From: Paenibacillaceae bacterium UBA6304
GTDB taxonomy: Bacteria; Bacillota; Bacilli; Paenibacillales; Paenibacillaceae
Direction: 5' to 3'
DNA: 21,370 nucleotides
Assembly: GCA_002439285.1 (NCBI GenBank)
Contig: DJTQ01000332.1
Span: forward strand, 1-21,370
Position numbers and translations under genes: made by a program. The notes beneath the pieces were generated by a model. That model made no database searches and was not told where the DNA came from. It worked only from the letters and a program-made list of their open reading frames with translations. Of the stretch, positions 14,392 through 21,370 are shown in pieces; the first letter of the stretch is position 1, and each line of letters opens with the position of its first letter.

Positions 14392-15480
14392 CTAGTTCGC
14401 AAATGTGTATTCCCCGTTGGTCTTATCGAGCATTTCCTTAAAGCCGGAGGTTGCGTACAGCTTCTTATCCTTGGTGATGAACAACACTTCCATATTCGGC
14501 ATCTCTTCGGCAAAAGCCAAGCCCTCTTCAATGCCCATGATGAGCAGGGAAGTATCCATCGTATCCGCGTCGATAGAACGGTCCGTCACGATCGTGACGC
14601 TGCTGATATTGTTGTCGGCCGGATATCCCGTCCGGGGATCTAGGATATGCTGGTACAACTTGTCGTCTTCGATAAAGTAGCGCTCGTAAATCCCGGCGGT
14701 CACCACGGTTTTGTCTTCGACGTGCACCGATCCGATCGAATTTCCCCGATCCTGGCTCGGATCCTGGATTCCGACATTCCAGGTCTTGCCGCCCGGTTTG
14801 CTACCCATGGCAAAAATGTTGCCGCCGAGATCGATGATGGCGCTGTGAAAATCCTGAGCAGCCAAATAGTCGTAAATGGCATCGGCCGCATAGCCTTTTC
14901 CGTAAGAACCAAGGTCAATCTCCATATCCTTGTCCTGCAGATAGATTTCATGCTTCTCCGGATTCAATTCGATTTTCCGGTAATCGGTCAACGTCTGCGC
15001 AGCGGCGATCTCCTCGGGAGAGGGGACATGCGCGCCTTCATGGCCGATGTTCCAGAGGCTGACGAGCGGTCCGATCGACGGGTCGAGCAGGCCGTCGGTC
15101 TTTTTGGCGTAATCGACCGCTAACGAGACTAAATCGAAGGTATCCGGGGATACCTCGACCGGAGCGATGCCGGCCTGGGCGTTCACGTGATGGATTTCGC
15201 TGTCCGGGTTCGTCCGGCTGATTTTGCCGTCGATGCTCTCCAACAAAGCTTCGAGTTCTTCGAAGTTTTTAGTAGTGGCCCGATTGTCATATATTTTGAC
15301 GTTCACGACGGTGTCGAATATAAAAAAGGTTTGACCGAGCGGCTCCACGACCTGGTTTTGGGCCGCCTGAGCGTCATTGCTCTGCACATTCGCGGAGTTC
15401 CCGCTGTCGGAGCAACCGCCCAGAAGTGCCGCTATCATGCAACATGTCGCCAACAGGATGGTCGATTTGCTTTTTTTCAT
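14392..15480 (-). CDS. apbE: FAD:protein FMN transferase (ApbE family), lipoprotein
   Basis: Extracytoplasmic enzyme that splits FAD and attaches FMN covalently to a threonine or serine of target proteins, Mg2+-dependent. It has 362 residues, the usual length. The signal peptide ends in the lipobox ALLGGC with lipidated Cys23, followed by a polar linker. Family motifs are IDLGSYGKGYAAD (188-200), AIIDLGGNIFAMG (214-226), HILDPRTGYPA (278-288) and the metal-site region DADTMDTSLLIMG (304-316). In many homologues the first motif is DLGGIAKGYAAD, so GSY is a variant. AAAGAGG precedes the start on the minus strand. It is divergent from a NusG_II/Gx/ECF operon, a context seen in extracellular electron transfer loci. 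No obvious flavinylation substrate is encoded in the window. Confidence 0.93.
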   Translation of the reverse strand: MKKSKSTILLATCCMIAALLGGCSDSGNSANVQSNDAQAAQNQVVEPLGQTFFIFDTVVNVKIYDNRATTKNFEELEALLESIDGKISRTNPDSEIHHVNAQAGIAPVEVSPDTFDLVSLAVDYAKKTDGLLDPSIGPLVSLWNIGHEGAHVPSPEEIAAAQTLTDYRKIELNPEKHEIYLQDKDMEIDLGSYGKGYAADAIYDYLAAQDFHSAIIDLGGNIFAMGSKPGGKTWNVGIQDPSQDRGNSIGSVHVEDKTVVTAGIYERYFIEDDKLYQHILDPRTGYPADNNISSVTIVTDRSIDADTMDTSLLIMGIEEGLAFAEEMPNMEVLFITKDKKLYATSGFKEMLDKTNGEYTFAN

Positions 15481-15554
15481 ATGCGTAGCCTCTTTTCTCC
15501 TGTCATTTCGACCTTGATTTTAGCAGAAATAAATAGGTGCTAAAAGTACCTTTA

Positions 15555-15609
15555 TTCACAAAGTAATAATTATTCTATAAAAATCTTCCTTAAGTGAGGA
15601 ATTTGTGAA
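15555..15609. promoter_or_regulatory. Widely spaced inverted repeat between divergent promoters
   Basis: TTCACAAA (15555-15562) and TTTGTGAA (15602-15609) form perfect 8-bp inverted halves 39 bp apart. A smaller hairpin TTCCT/AGGAA lies just inside the right half. They resemble half-sites of redox regulators such as Rex but are arranged outward, so no factor is assigned. Confidence 0.3.
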
Positions 15610-15636
15610 AACCCTCTTGGAATGAGAGAAATATCA

Positions 15637-15666
15637 CACGGCCGTGAGGAAAGTTACATGTATAAT
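15637..15666 (+). promoter_or_regulatory. Candidate promoter with a GC-rich palindrome over the -35 position
   Basis: A perfect -10 TATAAT (15661-15666) lies about 46 bp before the NusG_II start codon. No -35 consensus is visible; that position is occupied by the perfect palindrome CACGGCCGTG (15637-15646). This layout suggests a promoter that depends on, or is blocked by, a dimeric regulator. Confidence 0.5.
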
Positions 15667-15711
15667 GAGTTCGTCTAAGATTTATATAATTAAAAAATAA
15701 GGGAGTTTGCC

Positions 15712-16104
15712 ATGAAACGCGGAGATATCCTACTTATCGGGTTAATTGTTGTCATTGCCGCAGCGTTTTTGGTCCCAAGGTGGCTTGGCGGGGATTCAAG
15801 TGAAAAAGATCACAATGAAAAACGTGTCGCAAATATCACGGTTGACGGAAAGCTGTTCCGTACGGTGGAGTTGACCGGGGAAGAGCAGACGATAGAAATA
15901 AAAACGGAGTTCGGTACCAACCTGTTAAAAGTCCATGATTATGGCATAGAAATGATCGATGCCGATTGTCCGGATAAAGTATGCCTTACGTTCGGGTTTG
16001 TGGAGCGTAACGGGGGAACAATCGTTTGTTTGCCGCATAAATTGATCGTTGAAATCGAGGGCCCGCCCGGTGAAGGAGATGATGTCGATGCCGTCGTTAA
16101 ATGA
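15712..16104 (+). CDS. NusG domain II-containing membrane-anchored protein (EetA-like)
   Basis: A 130-residue protein with one N-terminal membrane span (about 5-21) and an extracytoplasmic NusG_II (DUF1312) domain. The family core is DCPDKVC (Cys86, Cys91) followed by GGTIVCLPHKLIVEI with Cys106. The domain resembles a KOW/NusG fold but has nothing to do with transcription. I recall homologues of this family as EetA in the Listeria and lactobacillus extracellular electron transfer loci, next to a Gx-family protein, as here. A TATAAT box and a GGGAG ribosome binding site precede it. Its last codons overlap the start of the next gene by 17 bp, so the two are translationally coupled. The biochemical role is not established. 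Confidence 0.88.
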   Translation: MKRGDILLIGLIVVIAAAFLVPRWLGGDSSEKDHNEKRVANITVDGKLFRTVELTGEEQTIEIKTEFGTNLLKVHDYGIEMIDADCPDKVCLTFGFVERNGGTIVCLPHKLIVEIEGPPGEGDDVDAVVK

Positions 16105-16642
16105 ACAGTCGAATCTGGCATTAAAAAGAACGGTAATCGTGGCTATATTCGCCGCCGTTGCGGTGGTACTTAGTTTAGTGGAGTCGCTGATTCCGATCAA
16201 TATGAGCGTACCGGGCGCCAAATTGGGCCTGGCCAACATTATGGTGCTGACCTGTCTTTATTTTCTCCGGGCCAGGGATGCCTTAATGATGGTGCTGCTC
16301 AAGACCTTGCTTACAGCTTTTATTTTCGGCACATTCTCGAGTTTTCTATTCAGTATCATGGGAGCGCTGTTCAGTTTTGCGGCGATGTGGTTCTTGCTGA
16401 TGGTAGGCCGGAAACGGCTTAGCGCCATCGGCATTAGCATTGTCGGCGGGATCGCTCACAATATCGGGCAGCTTACGGCCGCATCCTTATATTTTAACAC
16501 CACTAATATTTTCTACTATTTGCCGATGCTGCTCATCATGGGGGTACTGACAGGGATCGCTGTAGGCATTGCAGTGCGGTATTTGATTCCTTCATTATCC
16601 AAGCTGTCGCTCTTCGACGGATTTCTGACGGAAACGGCATAG
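16088..16642 (+). CDS. Gx transporter family / Hpre_diP_synt_I membrane protein (EetB-like)
   Basis: Integral membrane protein of 184 residues with about five spans, often labelled heptaprenyl diphosphate synthase component I but resembling the substrate-binding S component of ECF importers. The signature VESLIPINMSVPGAKLGLAN lies near residues 31-50. I chose the ATG at 16088 because AAGGAG ends nine bases before it; ATGs at 16079 and 16082 sit against that site. It overlaps the NusG_II gene and is followed by EcfA1, EcfA2 and EcfT. A complete ECF transporter needs A, A', T and S parts, so this protein may be the dedicated S component. The ligand is unknown; a flavin or isoprenoid compound would fit the neighbourhood but is inference. 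Confidence 0.86.
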   Translation: MPSLNEQSNLALKRTVIVAIFAAVAVVLSLVESLIPINMSVPGAKLGLANIMVLTCLYFLRARDALMMVLLKTLLTAFIFGTFSSFLFSIMGALFSFAAMWFLLMVGRKRLSAIGISIVGGIAHNIGQLTAASLYFNTTNIFYYLPMLLIMGVLTGIAVGIAVRYLIPSLSKLSLFDGFLTETA

Positions 16643-16683
16643 AGACATAAAGGCAGGACAGAGGCCGGAAAGGGGGAAAGACG

Positions 16684-17523
16684 ATGACAGAAACCGGGCT
16701 CGCTTTTGAATTACAGCAAGTATCTTTTGCATATGGGCCGGAACAGCCGGTTCTCAGCGATGTGACGCTTCGTATTCCGCATGGGAGTTGGATGTCGCTG
16801 GTGGGGCCGAACGGCTGCGGCAAATCGACGCTCGCCAAACTTCTTGGCGGCCTACTCGCCGTGAACGGCGGAGCTATTATAGTGGAAGGAACTCCACTTT
16901 TGAAGGAGACCGTTCAGCAGATTCGGCCACGGATCGGTATGGTATTCCAAAACCCGGATAACCAGTTTATCGGGGCCACCGTGGAGGAGGACATTGCCTT
17001 CGGCCTGGAGGGCCGCTGTTTGCCAAGGGAAGAGATGGCGGAGCGGGTGAAGCGTTATGCGGAAAAGCTGGAGATCAGCCACCTGCTGTCCAAACATCCC
17101 GCAGAATTGTCTGGAGGACAGAAGCAGCGGGTCGCGGTAGCTGCGATATTGGCGATGGAGCCCGGGATCGTCATTTTTGATGAATCGTCTTCCATGTTGG
17201 ATGAGAAGGCGCGGGGTGAACTGTTAAACATTTTGCGCGATATGAAGCAAAGTGGACACTATACGATGATTTCCATTACGCATGATGCGGAGGAAATCAT
17301 GGCTTCCGATCGCGCAGTCGTCCTGCGGGATGGAGGGATCGCAGCCGATCTCAAGCCAAGTGATTTATTCGGCGATGCGGAACTGCTGGACTCCTGCCGC
17401 CTGATCGCTCCTTATGGAATTCGGCTGGCCAGGGAGCTTGAGAAGCAAGGCGTCCATTTGCCGGCCGAATGCGGCGGCGAGGAGGTGGCGGATGCGCTAT
17501 GGCAATTGTATTCGAGAAAGTAA
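16684..17523 (+). CDS. ecfA1: ECF transporter ATPase EcfA1
   Basis: Cytoplasmic ATP-binding subunit of an energy-coupling factor vitamin transporter, 279 residues. It carries Walker A GPNGCGKST (41-49), Q-loop VFQNPDNQF (87-95), ABC signature LSGGQ (142-146), Walker B IVIFDE with Asp166 and Glu167, and switch His200. The phrase DESSSMLD is the typical EcfA1 version of the D-loop region. A purine-rich ribosome binding site (GGAAAGGGGGAAAG) precedes the ATG. It overlaps the start of EcfA2 by 25 bp, as is common for these heterodimer partners. In many Firmicutes this module is shared among several S components and lies beside ribosomal protein genes; here it is instead next to a Gx-type gene. 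Confidence 0.94.
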   Translation: MTETGLAFELQQVSFAYGPEQPVLSDVTLRIPHGSWMSLVGPNGCGKSTLAKLLGGLLAVNGGAIIVEGTPLLKETVQQIRPRIGMVFQNPDNQFIGATVEEDIAFGLEGRCLPREEMAERVKRYAEKLEISHLLSKHPAELSGGQKQRVAVAAILAMEPGIVIFDESSSMLDEKARGELLNILRDMKQSGHYTMISITHDAEEIMASDRAVVLRDGGIAADLKPSDLFGDAELLDSCRLIAPYGIRLARELEKQGVHLPAECGGEEVADALWQLYSRK

Positions 17524-18392
17524 GCTTCGCCTATGATGAACGCAGCTTATGGCGGCATAGCGCGCTGGAGGATGTAAGCCTGGAACTCGAAACAGGCGTG
17601 TTCGCCGCTGTTGCCGGTACTACCGGCTCCGGTAAGTCGACTCTGCTGCAGCATTTTAACGGCATATTGAAACCGACCGGAGGCAAAGTCAGGGTGCTGG
17701 ACTTCATCCTGCAGGCCGAGGGAAAGCAGCCCCCGCTGCGCGAGCTGAGGCGGCGAGTGGGCCTGGTGTTCCAATTTCCGGAACAGCAATTGTTTGAAGA
17801 TACCGTGGAGAAGGACCTCTGCTTCGGACCGCTGAACTTCGGAATGGGGCTGGAGGAAGCCCGGGAACGGGCCAGCCAGGCGCTTGCCTTGGTCGGACTC
17901 GATGATTCGTTTCTTCCCCGCAACCCGTTCCATCTGAGCGGTGGCCAAATGCGCAAGGTGGCTATTGCCTCTGTATTGGCAATGGACCCGGATATTATCG
18001 CGCTGGATGAACCGACGGCGACGCTTGATCCGCAGAGCCGGGCCGAGCTGGCCGGGCTGCTATCCCGGCTCCAGCGGGAACAGGGCAAGACGGTGATCGT
18101 GGTCACCCATCGGATGGAAGAGATGCTCCCTTATGTGGATACATGGATCGTAATGAAAGGGGGAACCAAGGTGTTCCAAGGCTCCCCGGCTGAACTGGTC
18201 CGCGAGTCGGGCCGGTTGGAAAGAGAATGCGGACTGGCGGTTCCGGCCTGCATTACGACGTGGAATCAGGTTGCGGCACGCTTCGGGTTGGAGCATGAGG
18301 AACCGTGCCTGACTCCGGAGAAGCTGGCTGAACGTGTGGTCCGGCTGCTGGAAGGGCATCCGCAAGGCAACAAGAGGGAAGGGGGCGGATAG
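17499..18392 (+). CDS. ecfA2: ECF transporter ATPase EcfA2
   Basis: Second ATPase subunit, 297 residues, forming the heterodimer with EcfA1. Walker A is GTTGSGKST (40-48), Q-loop VFQFPEQQLF (90-99), signature LSGGQ (146-150), Walker B IIALDE with Asp170 and Glu171, and switch His204. FQFPEQQLFE is a good EcfA2 marker. I chose the ATG at 17499, which gives MAIVFEKVSFAY, because AGGAGGTG lies 11 bases upstream inside the EcfA1 coding region; a longer frame starting at 17469 adds a glycine- and arginine-rich stretch without family resemblance. Only two bases separate its stop from the EcfT start, so the three are translated together. The extended C-terminus (about 245-297) fits the family's dimerisation region. 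Confidence 0.94.
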   Translation: MAIVFEKVSFAYDERSLWRHSALEDVSLELETGVFAAVAGTTGSGKSTLLQHFNGILKPTGGKVRVLDFILQAEGKQPPLRELRRRVGLVFQFPEQQLFEDTVEKDLCFGPLNFGMGLEEARERASQALALVGLDDSFLPRNPFHLSGGQMRKVAIASVLAMDPDIIALDEPTATLDPQSRAELAGLLSRLQREQGKTVIVVTHRMEEMLPYVDTWIVMKGGTKVFQGSPAELVRESGRLERECGLAVPACITTWNQVAARFGLEHEEPCLTPEKLAERVVRLLEGHPQGNKREGGG

Positions 18393-18394
18393 CG

Positions 18395-19195
18395 ATGCGG
18401 AACAAACTGCTGTTCGGACGAAGCATCGATACCGGATCATGGGTCCATGGCGTAGACCCGCGGGCCAAGCTGACCGGGATGGTGCTTTATCTGGTCGCCA
18501 TCGTTATCGTCGGCTCCTGGCCGGCGCTTGGCATCGCGGCGGCTTTTTCGCTGGCCTATATGACCGCGACCCGGATCCCTTTGAAATATTTTGCTAAAGC
18601 AGCCAAGCCGCTGTGGGTGTTGATGGTTTTTATTTTTGCGGTTCAATGTATAACGGTAAAACAGGGAGAAGAACTGTGGCGATTAGGATCGTGGGCCTTA
18701 TACACGGGAGGCTTAAGCAGCGGGCTGATCGCTGCCTCGCGGATGGCGTTGCTGGTCTCTTTTACGGCGATTCTGACGTTTACGACCACGCCGGGGTTGC
18801 TGAACCAGGGGCTCGCGGGCGTGCTTGCCCCGCTACGGAGAATCGGGATTTCGGCCCAGCGGTTGACGCTCATGATGAGCATTGCGCTGCGGTTCATTCC
18901 AACGATTTTGGATGAAACGCATAAGATATTGAAGGCCCAGGCCGCCCGTGGCGCGGATCTTAAAGAGATGCCCTGGAAGGAAAAAGGGAAGATGCTCGTC
19001 TCGCTGCTGGTTCCGGTCACGGTGAGCGCTTTTCGCCGGGCCGAGGAGCTGGTGTTATCGATGGAATCACGGGGTTATGTGATCGGGGCCCCGCGATCGG
19101 AATACCATTTGCTGAGCTGGCGTTTGCGGGATACGTGTTTTGTATTGTCATATGTTGTACTTGTTGCGGTTGTGCTGTCGTTTAGATGGATATAG
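18395..19195 (+). CDS. ecfT: ECF transporter transmembrane subunit EcfT
   Basis: Transmembrane scaffold that couples the ATPases to an S component, 266 residues. It opens with the conserved GSWVHGVDPRAKL (14-26), has several membrane spans, and contains the two coupling-helix motifs: AARG (183-186) and the related SRG (225-227), which contact EcfA1 and EcfA2. The start lies two bases after EcfA2, with AAGGGGG upstream. With EcfA1, EcfA2 and the Gx protein upstream, the operon could encode a full ECF transporter. The U32 gene begins 41 bp later with no terminator between, so it may be transcribed together. Confidence 0.94.
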   Translation: MRNKLLFGRSIDTGSWVHGVDPRAKLTGMVLYLVAIVIVGSWPALGIAAAFSLAYMTATRIPLKYFAKAAKPLWVLMVFIFAVQCITVKQGEELWRLGSWALYTGGLSSGLIAASRMALLVSFTAILTFTTTPGLLNQGLAGVLAPLRRIGISAQRLTLMMSIALRFIPTILDETHKILKAQAARGADLKEMPWKEKGKMLVSLLVPVTVSAFRRAEELVLSMESRGYVIGAPRSEYHLLSWRLRDTCFVLSYVVLVAVVLSFRWI

Positions 19196-19236
19196 AGACC
19201 GGCTACTAGAGCGGGAAAACGGAGGAGGAGAACACT

Positions 19237-21327
19237 GTGGCACGCTATTTTAACGGAAAAGAAGTCGAGCTGCTTGCACCGGTGGGAACATTTGAGATTT
19301 TCAAAGAGGTTATTCAGGCGAATTGTGATGCCGTCTATTTTGGGGGCCCAAGTCTGAATATGCGCATGATGCGTAAAGGCTATAATTTCACGCTGGAGGA
19401 GATCACGGAAGCGGTCAAAATCGCGCATGACTTGGGTAAAAAGGCATACGTAACGGTAAATAACCTGTTGAATGAAGGCGAAATTGAAGAGGCGAAAGAC
19501 TATTTGCGTTTTCTCGAGGGGGCCGCTCCCGACGCAATCATTGTTCAGGACTTTGCCGTGCTGGCATTGATCAAGCAGTTGAATTTGTCGATTCCGGTGC
19601 ATTCCTCGGTCATGATGAATGTTCATAACGTGGAAATGGTTAGAGCGCTTCAAGAGATGGGCGTAACCCGGGTTGTCACGTCACGTGAAATGGATTTGCA
19701 AACGACGCGCTATTTGCAGGCTACGACCGGAATGGAGCTGGAATACTTCATCCACGGGGATATGTGCTCCGTCCATGGAGCTAACTGTTACTTCAGTTCC
19801 CTGGTATTCGGCATGAGCAGCAACCGGGGCAAATGCCTCAAGCCGTGCCGTTGGGATTACCGCGTCAAAAAGGACGGCAACATCTATCCTTCCGAATACC
19901 CGCTGGCCGTAAAAGACATGTTCATGTATGAGCATATCCCGGAACTCATTCACGGGGGGATCACCTCGTTCAAGATCGAGGGACGTATGCGGGACAAAGA
20001 ATTCGTCATGATGCTGGTGAACGCCTACGGAGACGCTATTGACCGTTATATCGACGACCCGGCCGGGTTTGAGCGGAGCAAGGATACGGAATTACTCTAT
20101 CAGAACCGCAAGCGCGATTTTTCCACGGGCTATGCGTTCGGACGTCCGGGACTGTCGAATATCAACAAGCGCTATGAAGGAACCGGCAAATTTTATAGCA
20201 CGGGAAAAGTGTTCAGCACGCCGACAGAGGAACGGGAATTGGGCGTGAAACGGCTGGACGAAATCCGGGACAAATGGAGCGGCGGAAATTTGATGGGCGG
20301 CGGACGGCAAAACGCCGATTCGTACGCAACGTTGCCTTCGGCATCGGGACGAACTGCACAACAGATTACCGGCGAAGTCTCGGTGCATGTGAACAATACG
20401 GCGCAGGCCAAGGCAGCGTTGGAAGCGGGGGCCGACCATATTTATTTGTCGGGTGACGTTTTTGAACCGGATCGTCCGTTTACCAAGGCGGAAATTCTGG
20501 AATTGGCGGCGATCAAGGGAGAGGCAAAATTGTATGTATGCCTTCCGCGGATGATGACGGAGCTGCATTTTGAAATTTATGATGCACTTCTGTCAGGGGA
20601 ACGCCTGCCGATCGACGGCGTCATGGTAACCAATCTGGGTGCTGTGCGCAAATTTGCCTCCAAGGGTTATCCGTTGGTAGGCGACTTCAACTTGAATGTT
20701 TATAATCGGCTGTCCGCCGGCTTTTACAGCGAGCTTGGGGTGGAGCGGTTGACGGCATCGCTGGAACTGCCGCTGCTGGATTTCACGGCCCTGCTCGCGA
20801 ATGCCCCTGTACCGTTGGAAGCTATCGTTCACGGCTCTCCCGCGCTGATGTACATGGAGCATGATCTGTACGAGAATGCCGAGGTGTTCCAGGCGATCGG
20901 CGAGGAAGATAATCAATTCGTGGACAATAGCGTGCTTGTCCTGATGACGGATAAAGGCGAAAATCCGGTTTACCGGGATGCTTACGGTCGCAACCATTTG
21001 ACCTTAGCCAAAGAACTCTGCCTCCTTCCGCTGGTGAAGGAGCTGAAGGAAGCCGGCTTGTCCGTCTTCCGGATCGAAGGAGCGACTTACCGGCCGGAGC
21101 AATTGCGGACAATCGTCGCCACCTATAAGGCCGCATTGGCGGAGCCGGAAACCGCCGTCGAGCGGTTCGCGGCATTAAAGCCGGTATACTCAGGCTACAC
21201 GCTGGGCGCACTGCAGTTTGACGGCGGAGCCGCAGGAGGCGTGGCTGGTGCTGGAGCGGAAGCCGAAGCTGGAGCTATTTCCAGTGTGGAAGCCCAGGTC
21301 AAGGTGGGAGCGGGAGCCGCGAACTGA
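19237..21327 (+). CDS. Tandem-domain peptidase U32 family protein
   Basis: A 696-residue U32 protein. Characterised bacterial relatives (RlhA, TrhP) are not proteases but help hydroxylate rRNA or tRNA using an Fe-S cluster; the role of this one is inferred from that. Residues 1-300 are a canonical U32 barrel with the signature EYFIHGDMCSVHGANC and four cysteines (Cys177, Cys184, Cys200, Cys204) suited to a [4Fe-4S] cluster. After a glycine-rich linker (about 345-385), a second, diverged U32-like half runs to about 655 and lacks the cysteine set. The last 35 residues are Gly/Ala/Glu low complexity. The start is GTG, after GGAGGAGG. It is too long for a TrhP pair member, closer to RlhA length. 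It follows EcfT without a terminator. Confidence 0.88.
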   Translation: MARYFNGKEVELLAPVGTFEIFKEVIQANCDAVYFGGPSLNMRMMRKGYNFTLEEITEAVKIAHDLGKKAYVTVNNLLNEGEIEEAKDYLRFLEGAAPDAIIVQDFAVLALIKQLNLSIPVHSSVMMNVHNVEMVRALQEMGVTRVVTSREMDLQTTRYLQATTGMELEYFIHGDMCSVHGANCYFSSLVFGMSSNRGKCLKPCRWDYRVKKDGNIYPSEYPLAVKDMFMYEHIPELIHGGITSFKIEGRMRDKEFVMMLVNAYGDAIDRYIDDPAGFERSKDTELLYQNRKRDFSTGYAFGRPGLSNINKRYEGTGKFYSTGKVFSTPTEERELGVKRLDEIRDKWSGGNLMGGGRQNADSYATLPSASGRTAQQITGEVSVHVNNTAQAKAALEAGADHIYLSGDVFEPDRPFTKAEILELAAIKGEAKLYVCLPRMMTELHFEIYDALLSGERLPIDGVMVTNLGAVRKFASKGYPLVGDFNLNVYNRLSAGFYSELGVERLTASLELPLLDFTALLANAPVPLEAIVHGSPALMYMEHDLYENAEVFQAIGEEDNQFVDNSVLVLMTDKGENPVYRDAYGRNHLTLAKELCLLPLVKELKEAGLSVFRIEGATYRPEQLRTIVATYKAALAEPETAVERFAALKPVYSGYTLGALQFDGGAAGGVAGAGAEAEAGAISSVEAQVKVGAGAAN

Positions 21328-21345
21328 CATATAGTTGAAATGTAA

Positions 21346-21370
21346 ATTAACTGGAAAACCTCCAGTTAAT
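21346..21370 (+). repeat. 25-bp interspersed palindrome, copy 5
   Basis: Perfect 10-bp arms ATTAACTGGA and TCCAGTTAAT around AAACC, ending exactly at the window edge and 18 bp after the U32 stop codon. It could also act as part of a terminator, but what follows is outside the window. Confidence 0.8.

Noticed and set aside
14198..14395. 65-residue + strand open frame before apbE
   Set aside because: TTG start without a ribosome binding site, and its second half is the reverse complement of the apbE terminator.

Overview
The window looks like a chromosomal segment of a Paenibacillus-type Gram-positive bacterium (Firmicutes, Bacillales). The evidence is strong AGGAGG-type ribosome binding sites, lipobox signal peptides, carbohydrate ABC importers that lack their own ATPase, a CcpA-type cre site, and an ECF transporter cassette in Firmicutes order. 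This is inference from gene content, not a species call.

Region 1 (1-3718, + strand) is the end of an alpha-galactoside uptake and hydrolysis operon. It has a truncated MalF-type permease, a MalG-type permease and a GH36 alpha-galactosidase, closed by a strong hairpin terminator. Convergent with it (3728-7585, - strand) is a secreted 1285-residue multimodular alpha-amylase: signal peptide, CBM26, then alternating fibronectin III and CBM25 modules, then GH13. Its leader holds a cre site, a second unused Shine-Dalgarno of the STAB-SD kind and, far upstream, a perfect LacI-type palindrome.

Region 2 (7586-10851) is a patchwork: a long non-coding leader, a DUF523 gene, an AT-rich orphan type I restriction HsdR-N-like gene (probably acquired), then about 700 bp without a normal gene. 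That stretch carries four copies of a 25-bp imperfect palindrome (a fifth closes the window), two unusual hairpins, a 29-codon ORF with a perfect Shine-Dalgarno, and a 90-bp partial duplication of a nearby 52-residue membrane-protein gene.

Region 3 (10852-13942, + strand) is a second sugar ABC import operon: permease, permease, then a lipoprotein binding protein, with a terminator and no ATPase or hydrolase. It presumably uses a shared MsmX-type ATPase.

Region 4 (14322-21370) is the most interesting biologically. A secreted ApbE-type flavin transferase lipoprotein (- strand) is divergent from a + strand operon with a NusG-domain-II (EetA-like) membrane-anchored protein, a Gx/Hpre_diP_synt_I (EetB-like) membrane protein, EcfA1, EcfA2 and EcfT, followed by a tandem-domain U32 protein. 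The ApbE/NusG_II/Gx combination recalls the flavin-based extracellular electron transfer loci of Listeria and lactobacilli, but the flavinylated lipoprotein PplA and the dehydrogenase Ndh2 are not in this window. The shared intergenic region has a TATAAT box with a perfect GC-rich palindrome over its -35 position.
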